Assembly: GCF_900119165.1 (NCBI RefSeq)
Contig: NZ_FPJG01000006.1
Span: 2,728,001-2,792,000, forward strand
Origin: Amycolatopsis australiensis
GTDB taxonomy: Bacteria; Actinomycetota; Actinomycetes; Mycobacteriales; Pseudonocardiaceae
Length of the DNA: 64,000 nucleotides
Reading direction: 5' to 3'
Under the pieces are notes generated by a model, which saw only the letters and a list, made by a program, of their open reading frames with translations, did no database searches and was not told where the DNA came from. Position 1 is the first letter of the stretch, and every line of letters starts with the position of its first letter. The position numbers and the translations under genes were made by a program. Positions 16,713 to 24,978 of the stretch are shown here, piece after piece.

Positions 16713-17710
16713 TGGCCCACCACCTCGTCGATCTCGGAGCCCGGGCGAAACGCCGGGCCCGGCTGCGGGCGCTCGCGCTCGGCGTCGTGCTCGCGCTGCT
16801 GGTCACGGCGGTGTGGCCGCTGGCCACCGCGCCTGGCGAGCGCACGCTGACCGCGTACTTCACCGCCGCGGTCGGGATCTACCCGAACTCGGACGTGCGC
16901 GTCCTCGGCGTCGCCGTCGGCTCGGTGTCCGAAGTGGAACCGGACGGCACGGACGTCAGGGTGACCATGACACTGCGGCCCGACGTGCGGCTGCCGGCGG
17001 ACGCCGGCGCCGTCGTCATCACGCCGAGCCTGGTCGCCGACCGGTACGTGCAGCTCACGCCGGTCTACCGCGGCGGACCGGCGCTGCCCGACGGCGCGTC
17101 CATCCCACGGGAGCGCACGGCGACCCCGGTCGAGGTCGACGACCTGCTGCACAGCCTCAACCAGCTGATGTCCGCGCTCGGCCCCCAGGGCGCCAACAAG
17201 GACGGCGCGGTCAGCGACGTGCTGACGAAATCCGCCGACTACCTCAACGGGACCGGCCAGACCATCGGCGAGGCGATCAAGAACCTCGGCGAGTTCGCCC
17301 GCGCGGCGAGCGACTCGAAGGACGACCTGTTCAGCTCCGTCGACAACATCAGCAAGTTCACCGCGATGCTCGCGGCCAACGACGGGCAGGTGAAGCAGGC
17401 CATCGCGCAGATCGCCTCGCTCAGCAAGGTCCTCGCCGACCAGCGGGACCAGTTCTCCGGCGCGCTCACCGAGCTGACCCAGGCGCTGAGCGTGGTCCAA
17501 GGGTTCATCAAGGACAACCGCGGCAAGGTCCAGTCCGATGTGGACAAGCTGGCCGACGTCACGAAGGTGCTGGTGGACCAGAAGAACTCGCTGTCCGAAG
17601 CGCTCAGCGCGGCCCCCAACGCCCTGACCAACCTGCTCGGTGCCTACGACCGGGCGAACGGGACCATCGACGGCCGCGGCAACCTCCTCGAGTTCGCGGA
17701 GCCGAAATGA
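16712..17710 (+). CDS. mceD: Mce family protein MceD
   Basis: A 332-residue subunit. The N-terminus is basic (RAKRRARLRALALG) and leads into the anchor VVLALLVTAVWPLAT; the Mce domain reads LTAYFTAAVGIYPNSDVRVLGVAVGSVSEV and PSLVADRYVQLTPV. The long C-terminal region has coiled-coil-like heptads (LNQLMSALGP to LADVTKVLVDQKNSL). ATG 16712 is chosen because it makes the TGATG junction with mceC and starts just before the basic N-terminus. It completes the usual order before the lipoprotein mceE. Confidence 0.92.
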   Translation: MAHHLVDLGARAKRRARLRALALGVVLALLVTAVWPLATAPGERTLTAYFTAAVGIYPNSDVRVLGVAVGSVSEVEPDGTDVRVTMTLRPDVRLPADAGAVVITPSLVADRYVQLTPVYRGGPALPDGASIPRERTATPVEVDDLLHSLNQLMSALGPQGANKDGAVSDVLTKSADYLNGTGQTIGEAIKNLGEFARAASDSKDDLFSSVDNISKFTAMLAANDGQVKQAIAQIASLSKVLADQRDQFSGALTELTQALSVVQGFIKDNRGKVQSDVDKLADVTKVLVDQKNSLSEALSAAPNALTNLLGAYDRANGTIDGRGNLLEFAEPK

Positions 17711-18678
17711 AGTCCCTGGTCAAGCTGGCCGCGGTGGTCACCCTCGCGCTCGTCACCACCGGCTGCGGACGCGGGGTGAGCGTCTACGACATCCCGCTGC
17801 CCGGCGGCGCCGCGCTCGGCGACCACCCGATCCACGTCACGGCGAGCTTCACCAACGTGCTCGACCTGGTGCCGCAGTCCGGCGTCAAGGTCGACGACGT
17901 CCCGGTCGGCCAGGTCGTGAAGGTCGAGCTGGCGCCGGACGGGCGCAGCGCACGCGTCGACCTGCTGGTCAACGGCGACGTCGACCTGCCGGGCAACGCC
18001 GTCGCGCGGCTGCGGCAGGCCAGCATCCTCGGCGAGAAGTTCGTCGAGCTGGCTCCGCCGGACGACGCGACGCCGTCGGGCCGGCTCCTCGACGGCGCGG
18101 ACATCCCGCTCGACCGCTCGACACTGACCCCGGAGATCGAGGAGGTGTTCGGCGCCTTGTCGCTGCTGCTCAACGGCGGCGGGGTGGCGCAGGTGCAGAA
18201 CATCAGCCACCAGCTCAACGACGCTCTCGGCGGCAAGGAGACGGCGGCCCGCAGCCTGCTGTCCAGTTTGGACGAATTCGTCCGCGGGCTCGACGAGCAC
18301 CGGAGCGAGATCACGCGCGCGATCGAGAGCGTCAACAAGCTCGCGGCCACGCTCAACGCGCACACCGGGCAGATCACCACGACCCTGAACGGCCTCACAC
18401 CCGGCATCGGCGTGCTCAACCAGCAGCGGGAGGCGCTGGTCGGGATGCTCAAGTCGCTCGACGGCCTGACCTCGGTCGCCGTCGACACCGTCAACCGCAG
18501 CAAGGACGACCTCGTCGCCGACCTGCGCGCGCTGGAGCCGCTGCTGCGTCAGCTGGCCGACTCGGGGGACAAGCTGCCGAAGGCGATGGAGATGATCTTC
18601 ACCTTCCCGTTCCCGGACGCCGCGCTCGACGCCATCCGCGGCGACTACCTCAACGGGTTCCTCAAGGTGGGGCACTGA
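17707..18678 (+). CDS. mceE: Mce family lipoprotein MceE
   Basis: A 323-residue lipoprotein: the signal MKSLVKLAAVVTLALVTTGC has a lipobox (TTGC) with Cys20, so the protein is lipid-anchored on the outside of the membrane. MceE is the lipoprotein member in most actinobacterial mce operons (known for the family). The Mce domain follows (HVTASFTNVLDLVPQSGVKVDDVPVGQV, LGEKFVELAPP) and a helical region up to the hydrophobic end FTFPFPDAALDAIRGDYLN. Overlaps: ATGA with mceD and TGATG with mceF. Confidence 0.93.
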   Translation: MKSLVKLAAVVTLALVTTGCGRGVSVYDIPLPGGAALGDHPIHVTASFTNVLDLVPQSGVKVDDVPVGQVVKVELAPDGRSARVDLLVNGDVDLPGNAVARLRQASILGEKFVELAPPDDATPSGRLLDGADIPLDRSTLTPEIEEVFGALSLLLNGGGVAQVQNISHQLNDALGGKETAARSLLSSLDEFVRGLDEHRSEITRAIESVNKLAATLNAHTGQITTTLNGLTPGIGVLNQQREALVGMLKSLDGLTSVAVDTVNRSKDDLVADLRALEPLLRQLADSGDKLPKAMEMIFTFPFPDAALDAIRGDYLNGFLKVGH

Positions 18679-19784
18679 TGCTGACCCGGTTCGTGCGCGT
18701 GCAGGTGACGATCTTCGTGGTCATCGCCGTCGTCGGCGTCGCCTACGTCGGGGCCACCTACGCCGGCCTCGACAAGGTGTTCTTCGACCGCGGCTACACC
18801 GTCACGGCCCGGTTCCCGGCCGGCGGCGGCATCTTCACCAACGCGGAGGTCACCTACCGCGGCGTGCCGATCGGCCGCGTCGGCGAGCTGCGGCTCACGC
18901 CCGCCGGCATGGAGGCCGACCTCGAGATCGACGCCGGCACCGCGCCGGTCCCGGCGGACACCGAGGCCGTCGTCGCCGACCGGTCGGCCGTCGGCGAGCA
19001 GTACGTCGACCTGCGGCCGCGCACCGACGGCGGGCCGAAGCTGCACGACGGGTCGGTGATCACGGAGGCCGACACGAAGATCCCGCTCCCGGTCGACGTC
19101 GTCTTGTCGACAGTGGACTCGTTCGCGGCGTCGGTACCGAAGCCGGCGCTGCGCACGGTCGTCGACGAGCTGTACAACGCGACGTCGGGGGCCGGCCCGG
19201 CGCTGGACCAGCTGATCGGCCGCGGCATCGAGTTCGTGCAGGCGGCGAGCGCGCACGTGGCGCCGCTGACCCGGTTCGTCACCGACGCGCACACCGTGCT
19301 CGACACGCAGGTCCAGCAGGCCGACGCGATCCGGGGGTTCGGCGCCAACGCGAAGCTGCTCGCCTCGACCCTGAAGCAGGCCGACGGTGACCTGCGGACG
19401 CTGATCCCGGCCGTGCCCGCCGCCGCCAACGAGGTCGGCGCGCTGATCCGCGACTCCGGGCCGCAGCTGGGCGTGCTGCTGGCCAACCTGCTGACCACCG
19501 CCGACGTCCTCGAAGCCCGCCAGGACGGCCTCCGCCAGCTGCTGATCACCGCGCCGCAGGCGGTCGCCGCGGGCAGCGCGGTCGTGCGCCCGGACGGCGC
19601 CCACTTCGGCCTGTCCCTGACTTTCTTCGACCCACCGCCGTGCACCACCGGGTACACGACGCCGTACCACGATGGCCTCGACACCTCGGTCCGCCCGCTG
19701 AACACGGCCGCGCGCTGCGCGCTGCCGAAGGGCGACCCGACGAACGTGCGGGGCTCGCAGAACGCACCGGGAGGACGGCCGTGA
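18678..19784 (+). CDS. mceF: Mce family protein MceF
   Basis: A 368-residue subunit. Anchor helix VQVTIFVVIAVVGVAYVGATYAGL is followed by the Mce domain YTVTARFPAGGGIFTNAEVTYRGVPIGRVGEL and VADRSAVGEQYVDLRP, the characteristic MceF sequence. The C-terminus has PPPCTTGYTTPYH and an Ala/Gly-rich tail. ATG 18678 lies in TGATG with mceE; the stop overlaps the next gene through GTGA. It is the sixth protomer; all six are full length, so the transporter should be functional if an MceG ATPase is supplied elsewhere in the genome. Confidence 0.93.
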   Translation: MLTRFVRVQVTIFVVIAVVGVAYVGATYAGLDKVFFDRGYTVTARFPAGGGIFTNAEVTYRGVPIGRVGELRLTPAGMEADLEIDAGTAPVPADTEAVVADRSAVGEQYVDLRPRTDGGPKLHDGSVITEADTKIPLPVDVVLSTVDSFAASVPKPALRTVVDELYNATSGAGPALDQLIGRGIEFVQAASAHVAPLTRFVTDAHTVLDTQVQQADAIRGFGANAKLLASTLKQADGDLRTLIPAVPAAANEVGALIRDSGPQLGVLLANLLTTADVLEARQDGLRQLLITAPQAVAAGSAVVRPDGAHFGLSLTFFDPPPCTTGYTTPYHDGLDTSVRPLNTAARCALPKGDPTNVRGSQNAPGGRP

Positions 19785-20287
19785 AGATCTTCGCGTGGCT
19801 CGCCCCGGCGACCGCGGTGCTCGCCACCGCGGCGGCCGGCTGGTCGGGTTTCACCTGGTGGCAGGCGGCGCACGACGACGGCGTCGCCCGCGCGGCCGTG
19901 CGGGAGGAGGCCCTGCGGGCGGGCCGGACGGCGGTGGCCGGGCTGACCACGTTGGACTACCGGCAGGCGGCGCCGGGCTACCAGCACTGGCTGGACCTCT
20001 CCGGCGGCCCGCTGCACGACGAGCTGGCGGCCGACCGGCAGGGCAGCCTCGACCGGATCGCCCAGGCCAGGACCGTCACCACGGGCAAGGTGACCGACGC
20101 CGCGGTGACCGAAGTGGACACCGGCGCGGGCACGGCGAAGCTGATCGCCTCGGTCGAGCTGGTCGTCGCCCCGGCGGACGGCGACGCCGTGACCAAGCGC
20201 AACCGGTTCCAGGCCGACCTGACCCGCGGGCCGGACGGCTGGCGCGTGACCGGGCTGGGCCAGGTGCCCGCCGGGGAGGCACCGTGA
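19781..20287 (+). CDS. Mce-associated membrane protein 1
   Basis: A 168-residue protein with one N-terminal transmembrane helix (WLAPATAVLATAAAGWSGFTWW) and an external domain (LDYRQAAPGYQHWLDLSGGPLHDEL to GWRVTGLGQVPAG) of the type found after mceF in actinomycete operons (Mam/Mas proteins, a SnoaL/NTF2-like fold by family knowledge). The GTG start overlaps mceF and its stop overlaps the next gene. Such proteins are thought to stabilise Mce complexes; nothing in the sequence indicates catalysis. Confidence 0.82.
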   Translation: MKIFAWLAPATAVLATAAAGWSGFTWWQAAHDDGVARAAVREEALRAGRTAVAGLTTLDYRQAAPGYQHWLDLSGGPLHDELAADRQGSLDRIAQARTVTTGKVTDAAVTEVDTGAGTAKLIASVELVVAPADGDAVTKRNRFQADLTRGPDGWRVTGLGQVPAGEAP

Positions 20288-20862
20288 CCGTTCCGACGAA
20301 GAAACGCGTGGTCAAGGTGGCCGGACGGCACCACGAACCGGCACCGGAAGCTCCTGCCGCCGAGCCGAAGCGGCGCCCGCGGTGGGCGTTCGCCGTGGTC
20401 GCGGTCGTGATGGCCGGGCTCGCCGTCTGGTTCACGCTCGAGGCGCGCAGCACGAACGAAGTCGTCGCGCACAACACCGCGTTGGCCGACGTCTCCGCCA
20501 CCGCGGACGCCGGCAAGCAGGTCAGCGCCGCGCTGGGCACGCTGTTCTCGTACCGCTACGACGACCCGGCGAAGAACGAGCGGGCGGCCAAGGAGCTGCT
20601 GAGCGGGCCCGCGCTCGCGCAGTACGACCAGCTCTTCGGCCAGGTCCGCAAGCTCGCGGCCGACCAGAAGCTGGTCGTGACGTCGACGGCCGTGGCCTCC
20701 GGCGTCAAGCTGCTCGACGGCGACCGCGCGGCGCTGCTGGTGTTCCTCGACCAGACCGGCACGCGGGGCGACGGGCAGCGCAGCACCGGCGCGGCCCAGC
20801 TGAGCGTCACGGCCGAGCGCGTCGACGGCAAGTGGCGCGTCACCGGCATGGCCGCCGCCTGA
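20284..20862 (+). CDS. Mce-associated membrane protein 2
   Basis: A 192-residue protein. The cytoplasmic N-terminus is basic and Pro/Ala-rich (KKRVVKVAGRHHEPAPEAPAAEPKRRPR), followed by a single membrane helix (WAFAVVAVVMAGLAVWFTLEA) and an external domain ending RVDGKWRVTGMAAA, parallel to the GWRVTGLG end of the preceding protein. The two are probably paralogues forming a pair, as at many mce loci. The GTG start is in a GTGA overlap. The ketoreductase gene begins 17 bp after its stop. Confidence 0.82.
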   Translation: MTVPTKKRVVKVAGRHHEPAPEAPAAEPKRRPRWAFAVVAVVMAGLAVWFTLEARSTNEVVAHNTALADVSATADAGKQVSAALGTLFSYRYDDPAKNERAAKELLSGPALAQYDQLFGQVRKLAADQKLVVTSTAVASGVKLLDGDRAALLVFLDQTGTRGDGQRSTGAAQLSVTAERVDGKWRVTGMAAA

Positions 20863-20879
20863 CCATGCGCGAGGAACCG

Positions 20880-22166
20880 ATGAGCCCGGGACCGGCGTAC
20901 CGGTCGTTCGGGACGTCCTGGATCGAGGCGCCGCTCCCGCCGGTCCCGCCGGGCGAGCCCGCGTCGTGGCTGCTGCTGACCGACGAGCACCCGGTGGCGC
21001 TCGGCCGCGCCGTCGCGCTCGCCTTGGCACTCGCCGAAGCCGGGGACGAGGCCCTCTCCCTGCCGCAGGACGACCTCGGCGAGCTGGCGGCCTTCGTGGC
21101 CGAGCGGCGGGTGCGCGGCGTCGTGTTCCTCACCGGTGCGCCGCACGCCTACCACGACCCGGAAGACGCGCAGGACCTGCTGCTCTCGGTGCTGTCCGTC
21201 GTCGCCCGGCTGGGTCCCGGCGTCCGGCTCCACCTGGTCACGCAGTCGAGCGGCGAGCCGGGGCTGGTGTTCCTGCGCGGCCTGGTCCGGGCGCTCGCCT
21301 TCGACCGGCCGGGCCTGCGGGCGAGCCTGGTCGACTGCGACGCGCGGTCCGAAGTGGAGGTTCTGGTCCGCGAGCTGCGGTCGGACGCGCCGGACGACGA
21401 GGTGCGCTGGCGCCACGACGTCCGGTACGCCGCGCGCCTGACCCGCGTGCCGCTCGCCGGCGGCGTCCCGGCCGGGCCGGGCGCGTACGCGATCACCGGC
21501 GGCTTCGGCGTGCTCGGACAGGCCACCGCGCGCCGGCTGGCGGACGGCGGCGCGACCCGGATCGTCCTTTGTGGACGACACGGGGGCCCGGTGGCATTGC
21601 CCGGTGTGGACGTCGTGGCCGTCACCGGGGACATCGCCGAACCCGGTGTCGCGGAACGGCTCGTCGCCGCGGCGACCGCGGACGGCCTGCGGCTGCGGGG
21701 AATCGTGCACACGCCCGGCTCCCGGTGGCGGGCCAAGGTGCTCGGCGCCTGCCGGCTGCACGAAGCGACGGCCGACACGCCACCGGACTGGTGGCTGCTG
21801 TATTCGTCGTCGGCGGCGCTGTTCGGCGCGCCGGGACGGACGGCCGCGGCGACGGCGGACGCGTGGCTGGACGCGTTCGCCGCCTGGCGGCGGTCCCGCG
21901 GGCTCCCGGCGACGACGGTGAACTGGGGTCCGTGGACGGCGGACCCGCTGCTGGACCCGATGACGCTCACCGAAGGCCTCGAAGCGCTGCCCGCCGTGCT
22001 CGCGTCGGGCCTGCCATCGGTGGGTATCGCACGGCTGGACACCGCCCGCGTCGCGGCACGGTACCCGGAACTGACCCGCCGCCCGTTCTTCTCGGCCCTG
22101 CTCGGCGAGCCGGAGCCACCGGACTCCGACCCGGCGATCCCGCGCCGCCCCGTCAACCACGCGTGA
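20880..22166 (+). CDS. Stand-alone PKS-type ketoreductase at the end of the mce operon
   Basis: A 428-residue reductase built like the structural plus catalytic KR halves of type I PKS. The N-terminal half (WLLLTDEHPVALGRAVALALA) resembles a KR structural subdomain. The catalytic half has the NADPH loop YAITGGFGVLGQATARRLADGG and the segment LYSSSAALFGAPGRTAAATADAWLDA. The normal Tyr of S-x12-Y-x3-N is not evident (FGAPGRTAAATADAW), so catalysis could be altered. VNWGPW late in the protein is a typical PKS-KR motif. ATG 20880 is preferred since GAGG lies five bases upstream; ATG 20865 is possible. It lies 17 bp after the second Mce-associated gene, so it is very likely co-transcribed with mce. 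It links the transporter to polyketide chemistry; it may also act on the transported lipid. Confidence 0.78.
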   Translation: MSPGPAYRSFGTSWIEAPLPPVPPGEPASWLLLTDEHPVALGRAVALALALAEAGDEALSLPQDDLGELAAFVAERRVRGVVFLTGAPHAYHDPEDAQDLLLSVLSVVARLGPGVRLHLVTQSSGEPGLVFLRGLVRALAFDRPGLRASLVDCDARSEVEVLVRELRSDAPDDEVRWRHDVRYAARLTRVPLAGGVPAGPGAYAITGGFGVLGQATARRLADGGATRIVLCGRHGGPVALPGVDVVAVTGDIAEPGVAERLVAAATADGLRLRGIVHTPGSRWRAKVLGACRLHEATADTPPDWWLLYSSSAALFGAPGRTAAATADAWLDAFAAWRRSRGLPATTVNWGPWTADPLLDPMTLTEGLEALPAVLASGLPSVGIARLDTARVAARYPELTRRPFFSALLGEPEPPDSDPAIPRRPVNHA

Positions 22167-22185
22167 TCGCCCGGGGCGGCACGGG

Positions 22186-23379
22186 TCAGGTCAGGGTGGC
22201 GCGCAGGGCCAGGATCAGCTCGAACCGGTCGTCCGGGTCGCGGAGGCTGTCCGCGAAGAGGGTTTCCAGCTCCTGGGCCCGGGCGCGGACCGTCTGCGGG
22301 TGGATCGTCAGGCGCTCCGCCACTTCGCGGACATTGCCGCACGTTTCCAGCCACGCCAGCAGCGTCCCCGCCAGGCGGTTGTACTGCTTCGGGGTCAACG
22401 CCGTCAGCGGCGCCAGCCGGCGGCGGCACACCTCGGTGGCCAGGAACGGCTCCTTGCGCAGCCACAGCGTCGCCAGGTGGTCCTCGCACCAGGTGAGCGG
22501 CTCGTCCGGCAGGACGTCCGGGACCAGCCGCAGCGCCTCCTGCGCCGTCGCCAGCGAACGGGCCGCCTGCCGCGGCGGCACCGGCGGCCCGACCGCGGCC
22601 CGGTGCCCGGCCAGCGCCGAAGCCAGCGCCGCCCGGTCGGCCGGTGCCGGCAGCAGCAGCCGCGGCGGGCCGTCTTCGAAGTCCTCCAGCGCGCCCAGCC
22701 CCGAGACGTCCGCGGGACCGGCCAGGGCCACCGCGACCAGCCGGTGCGGCAGCGGCCACTCCGCCGCCGCGGCGGCCTCCTGGACCGTCCGCGACGGCGA
22801 CGGCGGGTCCGCCAGCAGCAGGTCCAGCAACCGGCGGCGACGGCGTTCCCGCGCGCCCGCCGCCCGCGCCTGGGCCGCCGCGTGCCCTTCGATCGACAAC
22901 GCCGACAGTTCGTCGATGTAGGCGAAGATCGCCTCGGCGAGCAGGCACAGCGTCGCCGACGGCACGCCGGCCCGCGTTCCGACCTCGGCCATCCGCCGCC
23001 ACGTCACCCGCGCGCCGACGCGGTAGGCCGCCTGCAGCACGTCGAGGTTGCGGCCCTGCGCGAGCTCGTGCACGCCCAGCCCGACGAACAGCTTCCGCCG
23101 CTCGTCGGGCACCGGGCCGGACGCGGCGATCCGGTCGATGAACTGCAGGATCGCCGCCTGCACGCCCGCCCGCAGCGCCTTGCCGAACGCGCCTTCCAGC
23201 GGCCGCGCGTAGTCCGGGATGGTCCGCTGGATCTCGTGCAGCACCTCGTCGGCGACGTCGAGCATGCGCGGCCGGAACACCGCGGCGAGCTCACGCGGGA
23301 GCATCGCCCACAGCTGTCCCGGCCGTCCGTCGCCGCCCAGCATCGGCCCGAACGTCGTTTCGACGGGTGGTCCCGTCAC
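22186..23379 (-). CDS. PucR-type transcriptional regulator 1
   Basis: A 397-residue regulator. The N-terminal helical domain (LPRELAAVFRPRMLDVADEVLHEI, IPDYARPLEGAFGKALRAGV, FAYIDELSALSIEGHAAAQ) is shared with three paralogues nearby and resembles RsbRD-type N-terminal domains. The C-terminal ~60 residues are a PucR-type helix-turn-helix (LAGTLLAWLETCGNVREVAERLTIHPQTVRARAQELETLF), with HPQTVRAR as recognition helix. GTG 23379 has GGTGAGG just upstream. It is 27 bp downstream of regulator 2 on the same strand (an operon) and convergent with the ketoreductase. Target genes are unknown; the mce/PKS block is the obvious candidate (inference). Its HTH differs from the others at NVREVAERLTI, so target specificity may differ. 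Confidence 0.85.
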   Translation of the reverse strand: MTGPPVETTFGPMLGGDGRPGQLWAMLPRELAAVFRPRMLDVADEVLHEIQRTIPDYARPLEGAFGKALRAGVQAAILQFIDRIAASGPVPDERRKLFVGLGVHELAQGRNLDVLQAAYRVGARVTWRRMAEVGTRAGVPSATLCLLAEAIFAYIDELSALSIEGHAAAQARAAGARERRRRRLLDLLLADPPSPSRTVQEAAAAAEWPLPHRLVAVALAGPADVSGLGALEDFEDGPPRLLLPAPADRAALASALAGHRAAVGPPVPPRQAARSLATAQEALRLVPDVLPDEPLTWCEDHLATLWLRKEPFLATEVCRRRLAPLTALTPKQYNRLAGTLLAWLETCGNVREVAERLTIHPQTVRARAQELETLFADSLRDPDDRFELILALRATLT

Positions 23380-23406
23380 AAGGCCTCACCTCACCTTTGA
23401 AGCGAG

Positions 23407-24762
23407 TCAGGAGCCGAGCAGCGCCTCCGCGCGCAACGCGATCTCCATGTCGAGCCGGTCGTCGGCGTTGTTGAGCCGGTCGCCGAACAGGTCGATGAGC
23501 TGGTGCATCCGGTAGCGCACGGTCTGCGGGTGCACTTTGAGCTTCTTCGCGATCTCGGGCGCGCTGCCGCGGGACTGCAGCCAGATCAGCAACGTTTCGC
23601 CGAGCCGCGCCCGCTGCTTCGGCGTCAGGTCCTTGAACGGCTCCAGGCTGCGCGCGCACAGCTCGCGGACGAGGAACTCGTCGGCGAGCAGCCACAGCGT
23701 CGACAAGTGGTCGGTGCAGCGCGTGACCGGCGCGTCCGGCAGCACGCCGCGCTGGACGAGCTTCAGCGTCCGGCGCGCCCACAGCAGCGACCGCGGCGCG
23801 TCGGTGAGCCGCACGGTCGGGCCGATCACCGCGCGCCAGCCCCGCAGCCGCTCGGCGAGGTTCTTCAGGTGCTTGTCCGCGTCGCCGGTGACCAGGCACG
23901 GCTCGGCGCCTTCGAGGTCGACGAGGACGTCGGAGTGCAGGTCCGGCGCGGCGAGGCTGTGCTGGTCGGCGCGCGGTTCCAGGGCCACGACGGTCACCTC
24001 GGCCGGCAGCGTCCACTGCGCGGTGACGGCCTGCGCGGAGATGGCCTGCGGCGCCGACGGCGGGTCGGCGAGCAGCAGTTCGAGCAACCGCCTGCGGCGT
24101 CGCGCGCGGGTGCCCGCGGCGCGGGTCTGCGCCGCCGTGTAGCCCTCGATCGAGAGCGCGGAGATCTCGTCGACGTAGGCGAAGATGGCCTCGGCGCTGG
24201 TGCACAGCGTGTCCGCGCCGACGCCCGCGGCCTGCCCGAACTCCGAGATGTGCCGCCACGCGACGCGCCCGCCGACCCGGTAGGCCGTCTGCAGGCAGTC
24301 GAGGCTGCGGCCTTCGTTGAACTCGATCTTGCCGAGGTTGCGGAACACGGTCGTCCACGTCTCGAGCGGCACGGCGCCGGGCGTGCCGACACTGTCGAGG
24401 CACTGGATGATCGCCTGCCGGACACCCTGCGTGATGATGTGCCCGAACGCGCCTTCCAGCGGGCGGCGGTATTCCGGCACCGCCCGCTGCACCTCCTGCA
24501 GGATGGCCCGCGCGAGCGGGTCGACCCGCGGCTTGAAGCGGATCGCCAGCTCGCGGGGCAGCGACGCCCACAGCCCGATGGCGCCGGAAGTGCGCCCGGG
24601 CCGGGGCTCGGCTGGCGTCCGCGGGGCCGGCGGGTAGGCGGTCCGTGGCCGGTCGGCCGACACGGACTGCTGCCGGTAGGCCGGTCCGGAAGAGCGTTCG
24701 CCGGGAAGGGGCCGGGCCCCGCGCAGGGCGGGGGCGGCGAACCCGGTGTCCACGTCGGTCAT
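23407..24762 (-). CDS. PucR-type transcriptional regulator 2
   Basis: A 451-residue paralogue of regulator 1 with a long disordered, Pro/Arg-rich N-terminal extension (about 60 residues). Core helical domain: LPRELAIRFKPRVDPLARAILQEV, EYRRPLEGAFGHIITQGVRQAI, FAYVDEISALSIEGYTAAQ. C-terminal HTH: LGETLLIWLQSRGSAPEIAKKLKVHPQTVRYRMHQLIDLFGDRL. The ATG at 24762 (MTDVDTG) is chosen because AAGGA lies eight bases upstream. It is the first gene of the regulator 2-regulator 1 operon. Its upstream region carries a stem-loop and the GTGACA module B. A sensor role through the helical domain is likely, ligand unknown. Confidence 0.85.
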   Translation of the reverse strand: MTDVDTGFAAPALRGARPLPGERSSGPAYRQQSVSADRPRTAYPPAPRTPAEPRPGRTSGAIGLWASLPRELAIRFKPRVDPLARAILQEVQRAVPEYRRPLEGAFGHIITQGVRQAIIQCLDSVGTPGAVPLETWTTVFRNLGKIEFNEGRSLDCLQTAYRVGGRVAWRHISEFGQAAGVGADTLCTSAEAIFAYVDEISALSIEGYTAAQTRAAGTRARRRRRLLELLLADPPSAPQAISAQAVTAQWTLPAEVTVVALEPRADQHSLAAPDLHSDVLVDLEGAEPCLVTGDADKHLKNLAERLRGWRAVIGPTVRLTDAPRSLLWARRTLKLVQRGVLPDAPVTRCTDHLSTLWLLADEFLVRELCARSLEPFKDLTPKQRARLGETLLIWLQSRGSAPEIAKKLKVHPQTVRYRMHQLIDLFGDRLNNADDRLDMEIALRAEALLGS

Positions 24763-24786
24763 GTGTTTTATCCTTGCTGGCAACAA

Positions 24787-24814
24787 AACCGGCCTCTTCG
24801 TCGGCGAAGCCGGT
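24787..24814 (-). promoter_or_regulatory. Stem-loop in the leader of regulator 2
   Basis: An imperfect inverted repeat ACCGG..CTTCG / CGAAG..CCGGT, about 25 bp upstream of the regulator 2 start. It would form a hairpin in the 5' untranslated RNA. No ORF or uORF is obvious in it. It may be a leader element or a chance repeat in GC-rich DNA. Confidence 0.3.
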
Positions 24815-24924
24815 CCGGATTTTGTGGCTCAGGCAACATAATTTCGCGCGAACGGCACTGTCAACGGGTTCTCCGCTGACTTTGCGGTAACCCGTCCGGA
24901 CTACACCCGAACGGGTGGAACGGC

Positions 24925-24977
24925 GCGGTGTGAGGTGACACTTCCGCCGCGCGCGGATGGTGTGCGGGTGACAACTT
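24925..24977 (+). promoter_or_regulatory. GTGACA module B upstream of regulator 2
   Basis: GTGACA occurs at 24935-24940 and 24968-24973, 33 bp apart, with CGGATGG at the same internal offset as in module A (9409-9447). The first repeat continues as GTGACACTTCCGCCG. The module lies 165-215 bp upstream of regulator 2 and ends just before the stop of the hydrolase gene. Its orientation relative to the minus-strand gene makes an operator more likely than a simple promoter -35 box. Confidence 0.5.
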
Positions 24978-24978
24978 T

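Noticed and set aside
24925..24977. GTGACA words of module B as simple promoter -35 boxes
   Set aside because: They point away from the only downstream gene on that strand, and no matching -10 lies 17 bp further; an operator is the better reading.
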